A stretch of 15,133 bases of DNA from Mycobacterium sp. (GTDB lineage: Bacteria; Actinomycetota; Actinomycetes; Mycobacteriales; Mycobacteriaceae): positions 1 to 15,133 of the forward strand of contig JAQSXQ010000007.1 of NCBI GenBank assembly GCA_029256565.1, in the 5' to 3' direction. Under the pieces are notes generated by a model, which did not search any database, was not told where the DNA came from, and saw only the letters and a program-made list of their open reading frames with translations. Each line of letters opens with the position of its first letter. Position 1 is the first letter of the stretch. Below, piece by piece: positions 1 to 6,888 of the stretch. The position numbers were made by a program, and so were the translations under genes.

Positions 1-332
1 CGGATCATCAGGACTGCCGACATGGCGCCGACGAAGCCCGCGATCGACCCGACCGACAGGTCGATGTGACCGGAGATGATCACGATGACCATCCCGATCG
101 CCAAGATGAGGATGTAACCGTTCTGCTGAACGATGTTGGTGACGTTGAGCGGTTTGAGCAGGATCCCGCTGGTCCACACCTGGAACAGGATCACGATCAG
201 CACCAGCGCGACGACCATGCCGTATTGCCTGAAGTTGCCCCGCAGCGCGGTCTTCAGTCGCGACGCCGGGGAGTCCGGTGGTGGGGGTGCCTGCGCGCTC
301 GACGCCGCGTCCACCGTCGAACTGGTGGTCAT
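1..332 (-). CDS. gguB: CUT2 sugar ABC transporter permease, GguB/MmsB type (partial)
   Basis: Inner-membrane permease of the ChvE-GguA-GguB multiple-monosaccharide importer. Only the first ~110 residues are visible; the C-terminus lies beyond the left edge. After a proline-rich cytoplasmic N-terminus (PPPPDSP near residue 20) comes a GguB-like segment (NFRQYGMVVALVLIVILFQ, about 33-51) forming the first membrane helix. The CUT2 permease hallmark AIGMVIVIISGHIDLSVGS follows at about 77-95. The ATG (complement 330-332) overlaps the stop of the upstream ATPase gene by 4 bp, and an AAGGGA ribosome site (complement of 341-346) lies 8 nt before it. Family assignment is firm from the motif and operon order; the exact sugar range is inferred from the binding protein. 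Confidence 0.87.
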   Translation of the reverse strand, partial: MTTSSTVDAASSAQAPPPPDSPASRLKTALRGNFRQYGMVVALVLIVILFQVWTSGILLKPLNVTNIVQQNGYILILAIGMVIVIISGHIDLSVGSIAGFVGAMSAVLMI

Positions 333-1873
333 GTGGTCGGTCCCTTCATCATGAAGTGCATCAATGTCTCCTGGGCAGCGTCCGCGCGGTGTACCTCACC
401 GGTGAGCCTGCCCTCGTTGAGGGTGTAGATCCGATCGCACAGGCCGATCAGCTCCGGCAGTTCGGAGGAGATGACGATCACCGACTTACCCTGCGCAGCA
501 AGGTCGTTGATGATCGTGTAGATCTCGTACTTGGCGCCGACGTCGATGCCGCGTGTCGGCTCGTCGAGGATCAGCACGTCCGGGTCGGCGAAGATCCACT
601 TGCTCAGCACCACCTTCTGCTGATTGCCGCCCGACAGGTTGCCGGTGATCGACTTCACCGATTGCGCCTTGATGCGCATGTCCTTGCGGAAGCGCTCGGC
701 GACCACGGTTTCTTCGTGCTCGTTGATGATCGATGCCCTGCTCACCTTGGACAGCGAGGCCAAGGTCACGCTGCGGGCGATGTCGTCCATCAGGTTGAGG
801 CCGTAGTGCTTGCGGTCCTCGGTGGCGTAGGCGATGCCGTGACCGATCGCCTCGGACACCGTGCGCGTACGAATCTCTTTGCCGTCCTTGAGGACGGTGC
901 CGCCACCCTTCTTCCCGTAGCTGCGGCCGAACACACTCATCGCCAACTCGGTGCGCCCCGCGCCCATCAGACCGGCGAGGCCGACGACCTCTCCGCGCCG
1001 GACGTTGATGGAGACGCCGTCGACCACCTTGCGCTGCTGATCGAGTGGATGGAACACCGTCCAGTCCTCCACGGCGAAGGTGACGTCGCCGATGGCGTGC
1101 GGGCTCCGCTCCGGGAAGCGATCGACCATGTCGCGGCCCACCATGCCCCGGATCACGTGTTCCTCGGTGAGACCCGTTTCGACCGGCCGGGTTTCGATGG
1201 TCTGTCCGTCGCGCAGGATGGTGATCGTGTCGGCGACCCGCATCACTTCGTTGAGCTTGTGCGAGATGATGATGCAGGTCAAACCTTGGGTCTTCAGTTC
1301 GACGATGAGGTCCAGCAGATGCCTGCTGTCCTCGTCGTTCAGCGCCGCGGTGGGCTCGTCGAGGATCAGGAGCTTCACCTTCTTCGACAGCGCCTTGGCG
1401 ATCTCGACCAGCTGCTGCTTGCCGACGCCGATGTCGGCGATCCGGGTGTGCGGGCTCTCCGCGAGGCCGACCCGTTCGAGCAGTCGCTGTGCGTGGGTCA
1501 TCGTCTCGTGCCAGCTGATCACTCCGGCGGACGCGTGTTCGTTGCCGAGGAAGACGTTCTCGGCGATCGACAACACGGGTACCAGCGCGAGTTCCTGATG
1601 GATGATCACGATGCCGCGCCGCTCGCTGGACCGAATGTCCTTGAACTCGCCACTGGCGCCGTCGAAGACGATGTCGCCCTCATAGCTGCCGTGCGGGTAG
1701 ATGCCGCTGAGCACCTTCATCAGAGTCGACTTACCGGCACCATTCTCACCGCAGATCGCGTGCACCTCGCCGGTGCGCACGGTGAGGTTGACATCGCTCA
1801 GGGCGGTGACGTTGCCGAACCGCTTGGTGATGCCGCGCATTTCGAGCAGCGGCGCGGCCGCGGCATCGTTCAC
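329..1873 (-). CDS. gguA: CUT2 sugar ABC transporter ATPase, GguA/MmsA type
   Basis: 514-residue fused double nucleotide-binding protein that powers sugar import, acting on the cytoplasmic face with the GguB permease. The N-terminal half has Walker A GENGAGKST (42-50), signature-region GKQQLVEIAKAL (151-162), Walker B LLILDEPTAAL (168-178) and H-loop His205. The C-terminal half has the degenerate Walker A GLMGAGRTEL (301-310) typical of RbsA/XylG/GguA proteins, an intact LSGGNQQK signature (413-420) and Walker B VLILDEPT (433-440). One canonical and one degenerate ATP site is normal for CUT2 ATPases. The start is GTG (complement 1871-1873), overlapping the end of the binding-protein gene by 4 bp, so translation is probably coupled. 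Length and domain order match the family. Which sugar it serves is inferred from chvE next door. Confidence 0.93.
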   Translation of the reverse strand: MNDAAAAPLLEMRGITKRFGNVTALSDVNLTVRTGEVHAICGENGAGKSTLMKVLSGIYPHGSYEGDIVFDGASGEFKDIRSSERRGIVIIHQELALVPVLSIAENVFLGNEHASAGVISWHETMTHAQRLLERVGLAESPHTRIADIGVGKQQLVEIAKALSKKVKLLILDEPTAALNDEDSRHLLDLIVELKTQGLTCIIISHKLNEVMRVADTITILRDGQTIETRPVETGLTEEHVIRGMVGRDMVDRFPERSPHAIGDVTFAVEDWTVFHPLDQQRKVVDGVSINVRRGEVVGLAGLMGAGRTELAMSVFGRSYGKKGGGTVLKDGKEIRTRTVSEAIGHGIAYATEDRKHYGLNLMDDIARSVTLASLSKVSRASIINEHEETVVAERFRKDMRIKAQSVKSITGNLSGGNQQKVVLSKWIFADPDVLILDEPTRGIDVGAKYEIYTIINDLAAQGKSVIVISSELPELIGLCDRIYTLNEGRLTGEVHRADAAQETLMHFMMKGPTT

Positions 1874-2973
1874 GCTACCTGTGCGGCCGTGTAGTAGCCG
1901 GAGTCGACGAGCACCTTCTGGTAGTTGGTCTCGTCGACGCTGACGGGTTCGAGCAGGAATGCCGGAACGACCTTCACCCCGTTCTCGTAGGTCGTGGTGT
2001 CGTTGACCTCGGGAGTGCCGCCCGTCAGCAGCGAATCAGCCATCTGCACAGCTGATTTGGCGAGTTCACGGGTGTCCTTGAAGACCGTCTGCGTCTGCTC
2101 GCCTGCGATGATCGACTTGACCGAGGCGAGTTCGGCGTCCTGGCCGGTGACGATCGGCAGCGGCTTGTCGGGGGTGCCGTACCCGGCGCTCTTCAATGCG
2201 GAGATGATCCCCAGCGACATGCCGTCGTAGGGCGACAGGACCGCGTCCACCCGGCCGCTGGTGTAGGCCTTGCTCAGCAGGTTGTCCATGCGCGACTGCG
2301 CGAGGCCACCGTCCCAGCGCAGCGTCGCCACCTGGTCGAAAGTGGTCTGGCCGCTCTTGACGACGAGCTTGCCGCTGTCGATGAAGGGCTGCAGGACGCT
2401 CATCGCGCCGTTGAAGAAGAACGTCGCATTGTTGTCGTCCGGCGATCCGGCGAACAGCTCGATGTTGAAGGGCCCCTTGCCCGACGCGAGTCCCAGCTTG
2501 TCGGTGATGTAGGACGCCTGCAGCACGCCGACCTTGAAGTTGTCGAACGTCGCGTAGTAGTCGACGTTCGCGGTACCTCGAATGAGCCGGTCGTAGCTGA
2601 CGACGGGGATCTTGGCGTCGGCGGCGCGCTGGAGGATGTCGGTCAGCGACGAGCCGTCGATCGGCGCGATCACCAAGGCCTTCACGCCCTTGGTGATCAT
2701 GTTCTCGATCTGCGACACCTGGTTCTGCACCACGTCGTCGCCGTACTGCAGGTCGGTCTGATAGCCCAGCGCCGTGAACTGCTCGGCCATGTTGTTGCCG
2801 TCGGCGACCCAGCGTTCGGAGGACTTCGTCGGCATCGAGATGCCGACCGTCCCCGTGCGCTCGCCATCACCGCCCCCGGTCGCCTCCGTGGTCGTGGAGC
2901 GACCGCAGCCGGCGCTGGTGAGCGCGGCGACGACGGCGAGCGCGCCCGCGACACGAACAAAGCTCTTGCGCAT
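1870..2973 (-). CDS. chvE: ChvE-type multiple monosaccharide-binding lipoprotein
   Basis: 367-residue extracytoplasmic sugar-binding protein of a CUT2 importer. A signal peptide (about 1-22) ends in LTSAGC with Cys23 as the likely lipidated residue, followed by a Thr/Gly-rich linker. The mature part carries stretches characteristic of Agrobacterium ChvE: MPTKSSERW (48-56), QNQVSQIENMITKGVKALVIAPIDG (starting near 83), SYDRLIRG (127-134), ATFDNFKVGVLQA (141-153) and FAGSPDDNN (174-182). Known ChvE proteins bind several aldopyranoses (glucose, galactose, arabinose, xylose and others), so a broad range is expected but not proved. The ATG at 2971-2973 is chosen because GGAGG sits 5 nt upstream and a signal peptide begins there. 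A longer frame to 3048 would start inside an operator. It is first in the leftward operon chvE-gguA-gguB. Confidence 0.93.
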   Translation of the reverse strand: MRKSFVRVAGALAVVAALTSAGCGRSTTTEATGGGDGERTGTVGISMPTKSSERWVADGNNMAEQFTALGYQTDLQYGDDVVQNQVSQIENMITKGVKALVIAPIDGSSLTDILQRAADAKIPVVSYDRLIRGTANVDYYATFDNFKVGVLQASYITDKLGLASGKGPFNIELFAGSPDDNNATFFFNGAMSVLQPFIDSGKLVVKSGQTTFDQVATLRWDGGLAQSRMDNLLSKAYTSGRVDAVLSPYDGMSLGIISALKSAGYGTPDKPLPIVTGQDAELASVKSIIAGEQTQTVFKDTRELAKSAVQMADSLLTGGTPEVNDTTTYENGVKVVPAFLLEPVSVDETNYQKVLVDSGYYTAAQVA

Positions 2974-2978
2974 GAATT

Positions 2979-2983
2979 CCTCC
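2979..2983 (-). promoter_or_regulatory. Ribosome binding site deciding the chvE start
   Basis: On the minus strand this reads GGAGG, 5 nt before the ATG at 2973-2971. It supports that internal start over the upstream in-frame ATG at 3048, which has no signal peptide directly after it and lies in the operator. Confidence 0.85.
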
Positions 2984-3031
2984 GGTTGATCCGTGCCGCC
3001 CATCTCCGTCGCGGGGCGGCAGGCCACCAGC

Positions 3032-3049
3032 GATGTGAGCGCTAACATC
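3032..3049. promoter_or_regulatory. LacI-family operator O1
   Basis: GATGTGAGCGCTAACATC is palindromic except at one symmetric pair (G versus A at positions 6 and 13). It has the central CpG typical of LacI/GalR-family operators and a GTGAGC half-site like the E. coli lac operator. It overlaps the predicted start point (about 3047) of the leftward chvE operon, so a bound repressor would block initiation. The binding protein is probably the LacI-type product encoded at 7892-8926; this is inference. Confidence 0.8.
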
Positions 3050-3053
3050 GAAG

Positions 3054-3083
3054 ATCATGTGACGCGGCTCACGGCTTTGTCAA
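3054..3083 (-). promoter_or_regulatory. Candidate promoter of chvE-gguA-gguB
   Basis: On the minus strand a perfect TTGACA (complement of 3078-3083) is followed after 18 nt by CATGAT (complement of 3054-3059), matching TATAAT at 4 of 6 positions. Transcription would begin near 3047, inside operator O1, leaving a leader of about 75 nt. The -10 is weak, so the call is tentative. Confidence 0.45.
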
Positions 3084-3098
3084 GGATCGCCGAGTGTC

Positions 3099-3116
3099 GA
3101 TGTGAACGTTCACGAG
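3099..3116. promoter_or_regulatory. LacI-family operator O2
   Basis: GATGTGAACGTTCACGAG has a perfect 12-bp palindromic core, GTGAACGTTCAC (3102-3113 region, centred between 3107 and 3108), and a left half matching O1. It lies between the two promoters, upstream of both -35 boxes. It could act as an auxiliary site for looping or cooperative repression of both operons. Its outer right flank is degenerate. Confidence 0.75.
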
Positions 3117-3118
3117 AC

Positions 3119-3128
3119 CGTTGACATC
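3119..3128 (+). promoter_or_regulatory. Isolated operator half-site at the rightward -35
   Basis: CGTTGACATC matches the right half of the operators (compare CGTTAACATC in O3 and CGCTAACATC in O1). The matching left half toward 3111 is poor. It embeds the TTGACA -35 box. It may be a weak fourth site or chance overlap with the promoter box. Confidence 0.35.
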
Positions 3129-3150
3129 GGTCGAATGTGAGCGTTAACAT
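3121..3150 (+). promoter_or_regulatory. Candidate promoter of the rightward ara operon
   Basis: A perfect TTGACA (3121-3126) is followed after 18 nt by TAACAT (3145-3150), which keeps the TANNNT pattern important in actinobacterial sigma-70 promoters. Predicted initiation near 3157 leaves a leader of about 100 nt. The -10 lies inside operator O3. An alternative -10 is TGTAAT at 3160-3165, with a poor -35. Either choice places O3 within the polymerase footprint. Confidence 0.5.
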
Positions 3151-3151
3151 C
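3134..3151. promoter_or_regulatory. LacI-family operator O3
   Basis: AATGTGAGCGTTAACATC shares the half-site pattern GATGTKARC with O1 and O2 and has the same central CpG. It overlaps the predicted -10 box of the rightward operon. Its centre is 35 bp from that of O2 and 102 bp from that of O1. Confidence 0.78.
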
Positions 3152-3247
3152 CGTGCCAGTGTAATCCCGGTCACAGCGCTCGAGTCCGCACCGCGACCAG
3201 CTCTCCGCTCAACATCACCGTCCTGAACAGGGCGAACGCACCCAAAA

Positions 3248-3253
3248 GAGGAG
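3248..3253 (+). promoter_or_regulatory. Ribosome binding site deciding the GTG start at 3259
   Basis: GAGGAG lies 5 nt before the GTG at 3259. It supports that start over the in-frame ATG codons at 3271 and 3280 and gives a complete lipoprotein signal peptide. Confidence 0.8.
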
Positions 3254-3258
3254 TCGAC

Positions 3259-4245
3259 GTGAACAGAGTCATGACCGCGATGACCGTCATCGCCACGGCG
3301 GGCGTGCTGGCCGCCTGCGGCAGCGGACCCGCGCCGGGCGCAGCGCCCGGCGCCGGTTCCGAGGGCGGACCGATCACCATGGGGTTCTCTCAGGTCGGCG
3401 CCGAAAGTGGATGGCGAACCGCCAACACGAAGTCGATCCAGGAGGCGGCGACGGCGGCCGACGTCGACCTCAAGTTCTCCGACGCCAACGGCGAGCAGGA
3501 GAACCAGATCAGCGCGATCCGCTCGTTCGTGCAGCAGCGCGTCGACGTGATCGCGTTCAGCCCGGTGGTTCGCACGGGGTGGGACGCCGTGTTGCTCGAG
3601 GCCAAGAACGCCGGGATCCCGGTGATCCTCACCGACCGGGCCGTCGACACCCAGGAGAAGGATGTCTTCAAGACCTTCGTCGGAGCGGACTTCGTGGAGG
3701 AGGGCCGCCGCGCCGGCAAGTGGGTGGTCGAGCAGTACGCGACCGCACCGGGACCGGTGAGCATCGTCCAGCTCGAGGGCACGACGGGTGCCGACCCCGC
3801 CATCGAGCGCAATACCGGTTTCGCCGACGCCATCGCGGCGAATCCCAACCTGAAGGTGATCGCCTCGCAGAGCGGTGATTTCACCCGGTCAGGCGGCAAG
3901 CAGGTCATGGAGGCGTTCCTGAAGGCGAACCCGAAGATCGATCTGGTGTTCGCGCAGAACGACGACATGGGTCTGGGCGCCATGGAGGCCATCGAGGCAG
4001 CAGGGCTCACTCCCGGCAAGGACGTCAAGATCGTCGCCGTGGACGCCACCCATGACGGCATGCAGGCCTTGGCCGACGGCAAGTTCAACTACATCGTCGA
4101 GTGCAACCCGCTGCTCGGTCCGCAACTCATGGACCTCGCCAAGAAGGTGGTCGCCGGTGAGCCGGTACCGCCGCGCGTCGTCACCCCTGACGAGGCCTTC
4201 GACCAACAGCAGGCCGCCGCCGTCCTCCCCGACCGCAAGTACTGA
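3259..4245 (+). CDS. ytfQ: YtfQ-type furanose-sugar-binding lipoprotein of a CUT2 importer
   Basis: 328-residue solute-binding protein, first gene of the rightward operon. The signal peptide ends in the lipobox VLAAC (Cys20), followed by a Pro/Gly/Ala linker (PAPGAAPGAG, 24-33) that should tether it to the outer face of the membrane. The mature protein closely resembles E. coli YtfQ: MGFSQVGAESGWRTANT (41-57), ENQISAIRSFV (81-91), VVRTGWDAVLLEAKNAGIPV (starting at 103), QSGDFTRSGGKQVMEAF (204-220) and NDDMGLGAMEAI (234-245). E. coli YtfQ binds galactofuranose. In this arabinose operon the natural ligand may instead be L-arabinofuranose or arabinopyranose. Related binding proteins in other bacteria sit in arabinose operons, so the symbol denotes the family, not a proved ligand. 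A 25-bp gap separates it from ytfR. Confidence 0.9.
   Translation: MNRVMTAMTVIATAGVLAACGSGPAPGAAPGAGSEGGPITMGFSQVGAESGWRTANTKSIQEAATAADVDLKFSDANGEQENQISAIRSFVQQRVDVIAFSPVVRTGWDAVLLEAKNAGIPVILTDRAVDTQEKDVFKTFVGADFVEEGRRAGKWVVEQYATAPGPVSIVQLEGTTGADPAIERNTGFADAIAANPNLKVIASQSGDFTRSGGKQVMEAFLKANPKIDLVFAQNDDMGLGAMEAIEAAGLTPGKDVKIVAVDATHDGMQALADGKFNYIVECNPLLGPQLMDLAKKVVAGEPVPPRVVTPDEAFDQQQAAAVLPDRKY
3331..3353. repeat. Perfect 10-bp inverted repeat inside the lipoprotein linker
   Basis: GCGCCGGGCG (3331-3340), spacer CAG, CGCCCGGCGC (3344-3353). The all-G/C 10-bp stem with a 3-nt loop lies 72 nt after the GTG start and encodes part of the linker PAPGAAPGAG. There is no U-tract, so it is not an intrinsic terminator. 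It may simply reflect the repetitive linker codons. Confidence 0.75.
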
Positions 4246-4270
4246 CGCGCGCCCGGAGGAGAAAATCCCC

Positions 4271-5803
4271 ATGACTGCAGCGGTTCTCGCGCCAACCGAC
4301 ACCCCCGTGGTCGACATGCGCAACGTCACCATCGGCTTCCCCGGCGTCAAGGCGCTCGACGGTGTCGACTTCCGGCTGCTGCCTGGCGAGATCCACGCGT
4401 TGATGGGCGAGAACGGCGCCGGGAAGTCGACGCTGATCAAAGCGCTCACCGGTGTCTACGACATCGACGCGGGACGCATCGCCGTCGATGGTGTCGAGCA
4501 GCGGTTCAATGGTCCGCGCCAGGCTCAAGCCGCCGGCATCAGCACCGTCTACCAGGAGGTCAACCTCTGCACCAATCTGTCCGTGGCGGAGAACATCCTG
4601 CTCGGTCGGGAGCCGCGTCGATTCGGACGCATCGACTACCGGGCGATGAACGAACGGGCCGGCGAACTGCTAACCGAACTGGACGTCACCATCGACGCGA
4701 GGTCCACTCTCGGCGACCATCCGATCGCGCTGCAGCAACTGGTCGCCATCGCGCGAGCGACGGCAGTGTCGGCGCGGGTGTTGATCCTCGACGAACCCAC
4801 CTCCAGCCTCGATGCCGACGAGGTGGCCGAACTCTTCCGGGTCATGCGCCGCCTGCGCGACGGCGGTACCGCGATCCTGTTCGTGTCGCACTTCCTCGAT
4901 CAGGTGTACGAGATCTCGGACCGGATGACGGTGCTACGCAACGGTCGTCTGGTGGGCGAGTACCCGACCGCCGAACTGGACAGGGTGAGCCTGATCGCGG
5001 CCATGCTCGGTCACGACCTCGAACTGCTCGAGGAGATCGAAGAAGCCGTGGCCACCAGCGAGGACGCAGGCGACGAGACGGTACTGAGCGCGCGGGGGAT
5101 TGGGCGAGCACCAGGTCTGCATCCCGTGGACGTCGACGTTCGTCGTGGCGAGGTGGTCGGACTGGCCGGACTACTCGGCTCCGGCCGAACCGAGCTGGCG
5201 CGGCTGCTCTTCGGCGCTGATCGTCCGACCAGCGGCGAGATCTCGGTCAATGGGAAGGCAGCAGCGGTCCGCTCGCCGCGCGCCGCGATCGCCAAGGGCT
5301 TCGCGTTCTCATCGGAGGATCGCAAGCGCGAGGGGATCGTCGGCGAACTCACCGTGCGCGACAACCTGGTCCTGGCACTGCAGGCGCGTCGTGGGTTCGC
5401 GCGTCCACTGTCGAAGAAGGCGAAGGACGACCTGGTGGCGCACTACATGGAAGCGCTCGACATTCGGCCGCGCAACCCGTGGGCACTGGTGCGAAACCTC
5501 AGCGGCGGCAATCAACAAAAGGTGCTGCTGGCGCGGTGGCTGATCACCGAGCCGCAGCTGATCATCCTCGACGAACCCACCCGCGGCATCGACGTGGGCG
5601 CGAAGGCCCAGATTCAGAAACTCGTCGCCGATCTCGCCGCCGACGGAATGGGCGTGGTCTTCATATCGGCAGAACTCGACGAGGTCGCGCGCATCAGTGA
5701 CCGCATCGTGGTCCTGCGCGAAGGACGTCGTATCGCAACGGTCGGCAATGAATGCACGGTGCGCGAACTGACGGCACTGATCGCCGGCGGTGACGTGCGA
5801 TGA
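4271..5803 (+). CDS. ytfR: CUT2 sugar ABC transporter ATPase, YtfR type
   Basis: 510-residue fused double ATPase energising the YtfQ-type importer. The N-terminal half has Walker A GENGAGKST (46-54), a degenerate signature region PIALQQLVAIARA (151-163), Walker B LILDEPTSSL (171-180) and H-loop His207. The C-terminal half has the degenerate Walker A GLLGSGRTEL (300-309), intact LSGGNQQK (410-417) and Walker B IILDEPTRGI (431-440). An acidic linker (about 249-268) joins the halves. The ATG at 4271 is preceded by GGAGGAG at 4255-4261. The open frame runs further upstream, but that part lies over the end of the binding-protein gene and resembles nothing. The stop overlaps the following permease start by 4 bp. 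It pairs with two different permeases, as in the E. coli Ytf/YjfF system. Confidence 0.93.
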   Translation: MTAAVLAPTDTPVVDMRNVTIGFPGVKALDGVDFRLLPGEIHALMGENGAGKSTLIKALTGVYDIDAGRIAVDGVEQRFNGPRQAQAAGISTVYQEVNLCTNLSVAENILLGREPRRFGRIDYRAMNERAGELLTELDVTIDARSTLGDHPIALQQLVAIARATAVSARVLILDEPTSSLDADEVAELFRVMRRLRDGGTAILFVSHFLDQVYEISDRMTVLRNGRLVGEYPTAELDRVSLIAAMLGHDLELLEEIEEAVATSEDAGDETVLSARGIGRAPGLHPVDVDVRRGEVVGLAGLLGSGRTELARLLFGADRPTSGEISVNGKAAAVRSPRAAIAKGFAFSSEDRKREGIVGELTVRDNLVLALQARRGFARPLSKKAKDDLVAHYMEALDIRPRNPWALVRNLSGGNQQKVLLARWLITEPQLIILDEPTRGIDVGAKAQIQKLVADLAADGMGVVFISAELDEVARISDRIVVLREGRRIATVGNECTVRELTALIAGGDVR

Positions 5804-6888
5804 GGCACAAGGTGATCGCCTCGCCGCTGCTGTGGCCCGTGGTGGCGCTACTCGCGTTGCTGGCCGTCAACGTCGTCGTGACACCCAGCTTCCTGGCCAT
5901 CCGCGTTCAGGACGGTCACTTGTTCGGCAGCATCATCGACATCCTGCGCAACGGTGCGCCCACCATGCTGGTCGCCCTCGGCATGACCCTCGTGATCGCG
6001 TCGCGCGGCATCGACCTGTCGGTGGGTGCAGTCGTCGCGGTCAGCGGAGCGCTGGCGTGCGCCCACATCGCCTCCGCGACCGATCCGGCCAGCGCGGGCA
6101 CCGTGATCACCGCGGCCGCCATTGCCCTCGGTGTCGCCGTCGCACTCGGCCTGTGGAATGGCGCGCTGGTATCGGTGTTCGGCGTCCAGCCGATCATCGC
6201 CACGCTGGTCCTGATGACGGCCGGACGTGGGATCGCGTTGTTCATCACCGACGGACAGATCGTCACGGTGACGAGCGCGCCGTTCAAGGTGCTCGGCGCG
6301 GGCTACGCGTTCGGCCTCCCGGTTGCGATCCTGGTGAGCCTCTCGGTGTTCCTGGTCGTCGGTCTGCTGACCCGGCGTACCGCTCTGGGCATGCTGCTCG
6401 AGTCGGTCGGCATCAACCCCGAGGCGAGTCGGCTCGCCGGGGTGCGGCACCGCTCGATCGTGTTCGCCGTCTACGTGTTCTGCGCGCTTTGTGCCGGTAT
6501 CGCCGGCCTCATGATCGCGTCGAACATCTCCGCCGCCGACGCCAACAACGCCGGGCTGTGGATCGAGATGGACGCCATCCTCGCCGTCGTCATCGGCGGC
6601 ACATCACTACTCGGCGGACGCTTCAGCCTGACCGGGACGATCATCGGCGCCCTCATCATCCAAACCCTCACCACCACCGTCTACACCGCCGGGATCACCC
6701 CGGAGACCACGCTGGTGTTCAAGGCGCTCGTCGTCATCGCGGTCTGTCTGCTGCAGGCGCCGAAGTTCCGGGCAGCGCTCTCTCGACGCCGGCCATCCCG
6801 CGGTGCGACGGTCTCGACGACGGAAGACGTTGCACAGGAGCCCATCCTGGCGCCTGAGTCGGCGGTGTCCGGGATGGCGACGAAATGA
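5800..6888 (+). CDS. ytfT: CUT2 sugar ABC transporter permease, YtfT type
   Basis: 362-residue inner-membrane permease with multiple hydrophobic segments, including about 9-28, 52-87, 100-118, 130-149, 172-190, 218-240 and 258-295. Family motifs are LVALGMTLVIASRGIDLSVG (57-76), GINPEASRLAGV (204-215) and AILAVVIGGTSLLGGRFSLTG (starting 259). It should form a heterodimeric channel with the next gene's product, as YtfT does with YjfF. The ATG overlaps the ytfR stop by 4 bp, and its own stop overlaps yjfF by 4 bp. Unlike a minimal permease it ends in a hydrophilic tail of about 38 residues (325-362) rich in Arg, Ser, Thr, Glu and Pro, of unknown role. The ligand is inferred from the binding protein. 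Confidence 0.9.
   Translation: MRHKVIASPLLWPVVALLALLAVNVVVTPSFLAIRVQDGHLFGSIIDILRNGAPTMLVALGMTLVIASRGIDLSVGAVVAVSGALACAHIASATDPASAGTVITAAAIALGVAVALGLWNGALVSVFGVQPIIATLVLMTAGRGIALFITDGQIVTVTSAPFKVLGAGYAFGLPVAILVSLSVFLVVGLLTRRTALGMLLESVGINPEASRLAGVRHRSIVFAVYVFCALCAGIAGLMIASNISAADANNAGLWIEMDAILAVVIGGTSLLGGRFSLTGTIIGALIIQTLTTTVYTAGITPETTLVFKALVVIAVCLLQAPKFRAALSRRRPSRGATVSTTEDVAQEPILAPESAVSGMATK

Larger units (their letters stand above)
2974..3258. other. Divergent regulatory intergenic region
   Basis: The 285 bp between the divergently transcribed chvE and ytfQ-like genes hold the only substantial non-coding DNA in the window. It contains three related palindromes (3032-3049, 3099-3116, 3134-3151), a candidate promoter facing each way, and the two leader regions (about 75 nt for chvE, about 100 nt for the ytfQ-like gene). 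I saw no convincing riboswitch or leader peptide in either leader. Confidence 0.85.

Noticed and set aside
62..70. Operator-like half-site GATGTGACC inside the permease gene
   Set aside because: It has no matching second half and lies in conserved coding sequence.
278..1894. Long plus-strand open frame opposite gguA
   Set aside because: It is antisense to a gene with all ABC ATPase motifs. Its translation is a low-complexity Asp/Val/His/Arg shadow typical of high-G+C DNA.
2974..3048. Upstream extension of the chvE reading frame by 25 residues
   Set aside because: It would start inside operator O1 and place a non-signal sequence before a clear lipoprotein signal peptide. The ATG at 2973 has a good GGAGG site.
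3152..3258. Riboswitch or leader peptide before the ytfQ-like gene
   Set aside because: No conserved aptamer-like pairing or short coding frame with its own ribosome site could be recognised in the ~100-nt leader.
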